Origin: Clostridia bacterium
Lineage (GTDB): Bacteria; Bacillota; UBA994; PWPR01
Direction: 5' to 3'
Assembly: GCA_003557085.1 (NCBI GenBank)
Contig: PWPR01000039.1
Coordinates: forward strand, 1 to 5,718
Length of the DNA: 5,718 bases
In this document: piece by piece, positions 4,712 to 5,718 of the stretch
Layout of the letters: every line of letters begins with the position of its first letter
How positions within the stretch are numbered: position 1 is the stretch's first letter
Translations under genes and position numbers: made by a program
Notes under the pieces: model-generated
Told to the model about the DNA's origin: nothing
What the model saw: the letters and a program-made list of their open reading frames with translations, nothing else
Database searches by the model: none

Positions 4712-5718
4712 ATATCCTCCTCAAGTAAAGGCAAGGTAAACAAGAAGTTTGCTCCTTGTCTTTTTTTATTCTCAGCCCAAATTTTTTCTCCATGAAGTTG
4801 AACTATTTTTTTTGAGATATGTAGTCCAAGTCCACTTCCACCTTTTTCTGAGTTCCTTGAAATAGATCCTTTATAAAATCTATCAAAAATAAAAGGAATT
4901 TGCTCATCTTTAATACCAGTGCCCGTATCAGCTATTTCAACTTCTATTTTAGTATCGGCTAACCTAATAGAAATTTCTATATATCCTTGTGTAGTGTGTT
5001 TTAAAGAATTATATATAAGATTACTAAATAGTTTATGAACTTGCTTATGGTCAATAAGTATTTTTCTATAGACTAAGTTAGGAGGCAGTGGTTTGATGAT
5101 GAAATCTAAACCTTTTTCTTCTATCTCACCTTTGTATTTGTGATAAACTTCTTCTATAAGACTATGGACACTATACTTTACTTTGTATATTTCTACCTGT
5201 GCTGTTTCTAAATTGGCTAATTCTATTAAATCATCAACTAAATAACTTAGTTCTAAGGACTTCTTTTCAATTAACTCTAGGTATCTATTATAGTTTTCTT
5301 CATTGACTAGCCCTTCTCTTAGAGCAGATGCATAACCACTAATTAAAGTAATAGGAGTATTTAAGTCATGTGAGAGGTTAGAAATAAGCTCTCTTTGGAT
5401 CTTGGCTGCTTCAGCAACTTCAGAATTAGCATCTCTAAGACTTGTATTTGCTTCTTCTACTTTTCTCAATGCTGCTCTGTTCTGATTAACAAAGAAAAAG
5501 ATTATTAGAGCAGTAGCTAAAAAAATGTAAAGTATATTAATTATAATACCAAAGTCAGGTGAACTTGCATTATAGCTAGCAACCACCTCAGGATGAGAAT
5601 GGCCAAAATAGAGCAGATAACCAACAATTATGAACTGAACCAACGCTGTTAAGTATCTTAAAACACCTGTATTCAAAATGGAGTTAAAAAGAATAAGCAA
5701 AAACATTATGATAGGAGC
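4708..5718 (-). CDS. Sensor histidine kinase, C-terminal part, partial
   Basis: A membrane sensor kinase of a two-component system. The frame is still open at the window edge (four sense codons precede the first Met at 5706-5704), so the N-terminus is probably missing; residues below count from that Met. Hydrophobic segments near the edge, at about 15-35 and at 52-73, flank a short loop (HSHPEVVASYNASSPD), suggesting the end of a multi-pass sensor region. A coiled-coil-like linker (about 76-110) leads to the dimerisation helix with phosphoacceptor His113 in NLSHDLNTPITLISGYASAL. The ATP-binding domain is complete: N-box LFSNLIYNSLKHT (226-238), G1 DTGTGI (260-265), F-box FIFDRFYKG (272-280) and G2 GGSGLGL (289-295). 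It should autophosphorylate and pass phosphate to a response regulator; none is in the window and it would have to lie upstream of the kinase, to the right. It is convergent with murB, overlapping it by 4 bp. The stimulus is unknown. Confidence 0.93.
   Translation of the reverse strand, partial: APIIMFLLILFNSILNTGVLRYLTALVQFIIVGYLLYFGHSHPEVVASYNASSPDFGIIINILYIFLATALIIFFFVNQNRAALRKVEEANTSLRDANSEVAEAAKIQRELISNLSHDLNTPITLISGYASALREGLVNEENYNRYLELIEKKSLELSYLVDDLIELANLETAQVEIYKVKYSVHSLIEEVYHKYKGEIEEKGLDFIIKPLPPNLVYRKILIDHKQVHKLFSNLIYNSLKHTTQGYIEISIRLADTKIEVEIADTGTGIKDEQIPFIFDRFYKGSISRNSEKGGSGLGLHISKKIVQLHGEKIWAENKKRQGANFLFTLPLLEEDI
4727..4767 (+). terminator. Likely intrinsic terminator of murB, lying inside the opposing kinase gene
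   Basis: AAAGGCAAGG (4727-4736) pairs with CCTTGTCTTT (4754-4763) in a 10-bp stem with one G-U pair. Inside it, AAAC (4738-4741) can pair with GTTT (4747-4750) around the loop AAGAA. Seven T residues (4761-4767) follow on the + strand. It lies 16-56 nt past the murB stop and is antisense to the last codons of the kinase gene. On the minus strand the stem is followed by only three T residues, so it should act mainly for murB. Confidence 0.65.

Noticed and set aside
1..5718. New defence, mobile or CRISPR-type system
   Set aside because: No array, transposase, integrase, toxin-antitoxin pair or unknown gene cluster is present; all five genes belong to known families.

Overview
This is a 5.7 kb piece of what is most likely a low-GC Gram-positive chromosome (Firmicutes, probably a clostridial-type anaerobe; a lineage call beyond that would be guesswork). 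The pointers are strongly A/T-biased codons, strong GGAGG-type ribosome binding sites, sigma-A-like TATAAT boxes, intrinsic terminators, and a membrane-anchored LysM-G5-M23 wall hydrolase of a kind common in that phylum. I see no rRNA, tRNA, CRISPR, IS element or phage gene.

Layout. Positions 1-1721 hold the 3' part of a SsuABC/TauABC/NitT-type import operon: the C-terminus of the periplasmic-type binding protein (cut by the left edge), then the permease (overlapping it by 29 nt), then the ATPase (TAATG overlap). The substrate cannot be read from this window. A 137-nt gap (1722-1858) carries a weak possible terminator and a good extended -10 promoter for the next gene. Positions 1865-3667 encode a 600-residue bitopic cell-wall hydrolase with a basic cytosolic tail, one membrane segment, an acidic insert, LysM, G5 and a complete M23 zinc-peptidase domain. 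A clear intrinsic terminator follows (3678-3707). Next comes a short promoter region and murB (3770-4711), the UDP-N-acetylenolpyruvoylglucosamine reductase of peptidoglycan precursor synthesis. On the opposite strand, 5718-4708 is the C-terminal part of a membrane sensor histidine kinase, cut by the right edge. It meets murB tail to tail with interlocked stop codons, and the likely murB terminator lies inside the kinase coding region.

Functionally the hydrolase and murB are both peptidoglycan genes, but each has its own promoter and terminator, so they look like neighbours rather than one operon. The ABC operon and the kinase have no visible functional tie to them.

I found no new multi-gene system here; the gene content is ordinary. 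The most interesting signals are structural: a perfect 16-bp inverted repeat inside the permease start region, 11 nt after the binding-protein stop codon; the overlapping murB/kinase 3' ends with an antisense-embedded terminator; and the unusual charge layout of the hydrolase.
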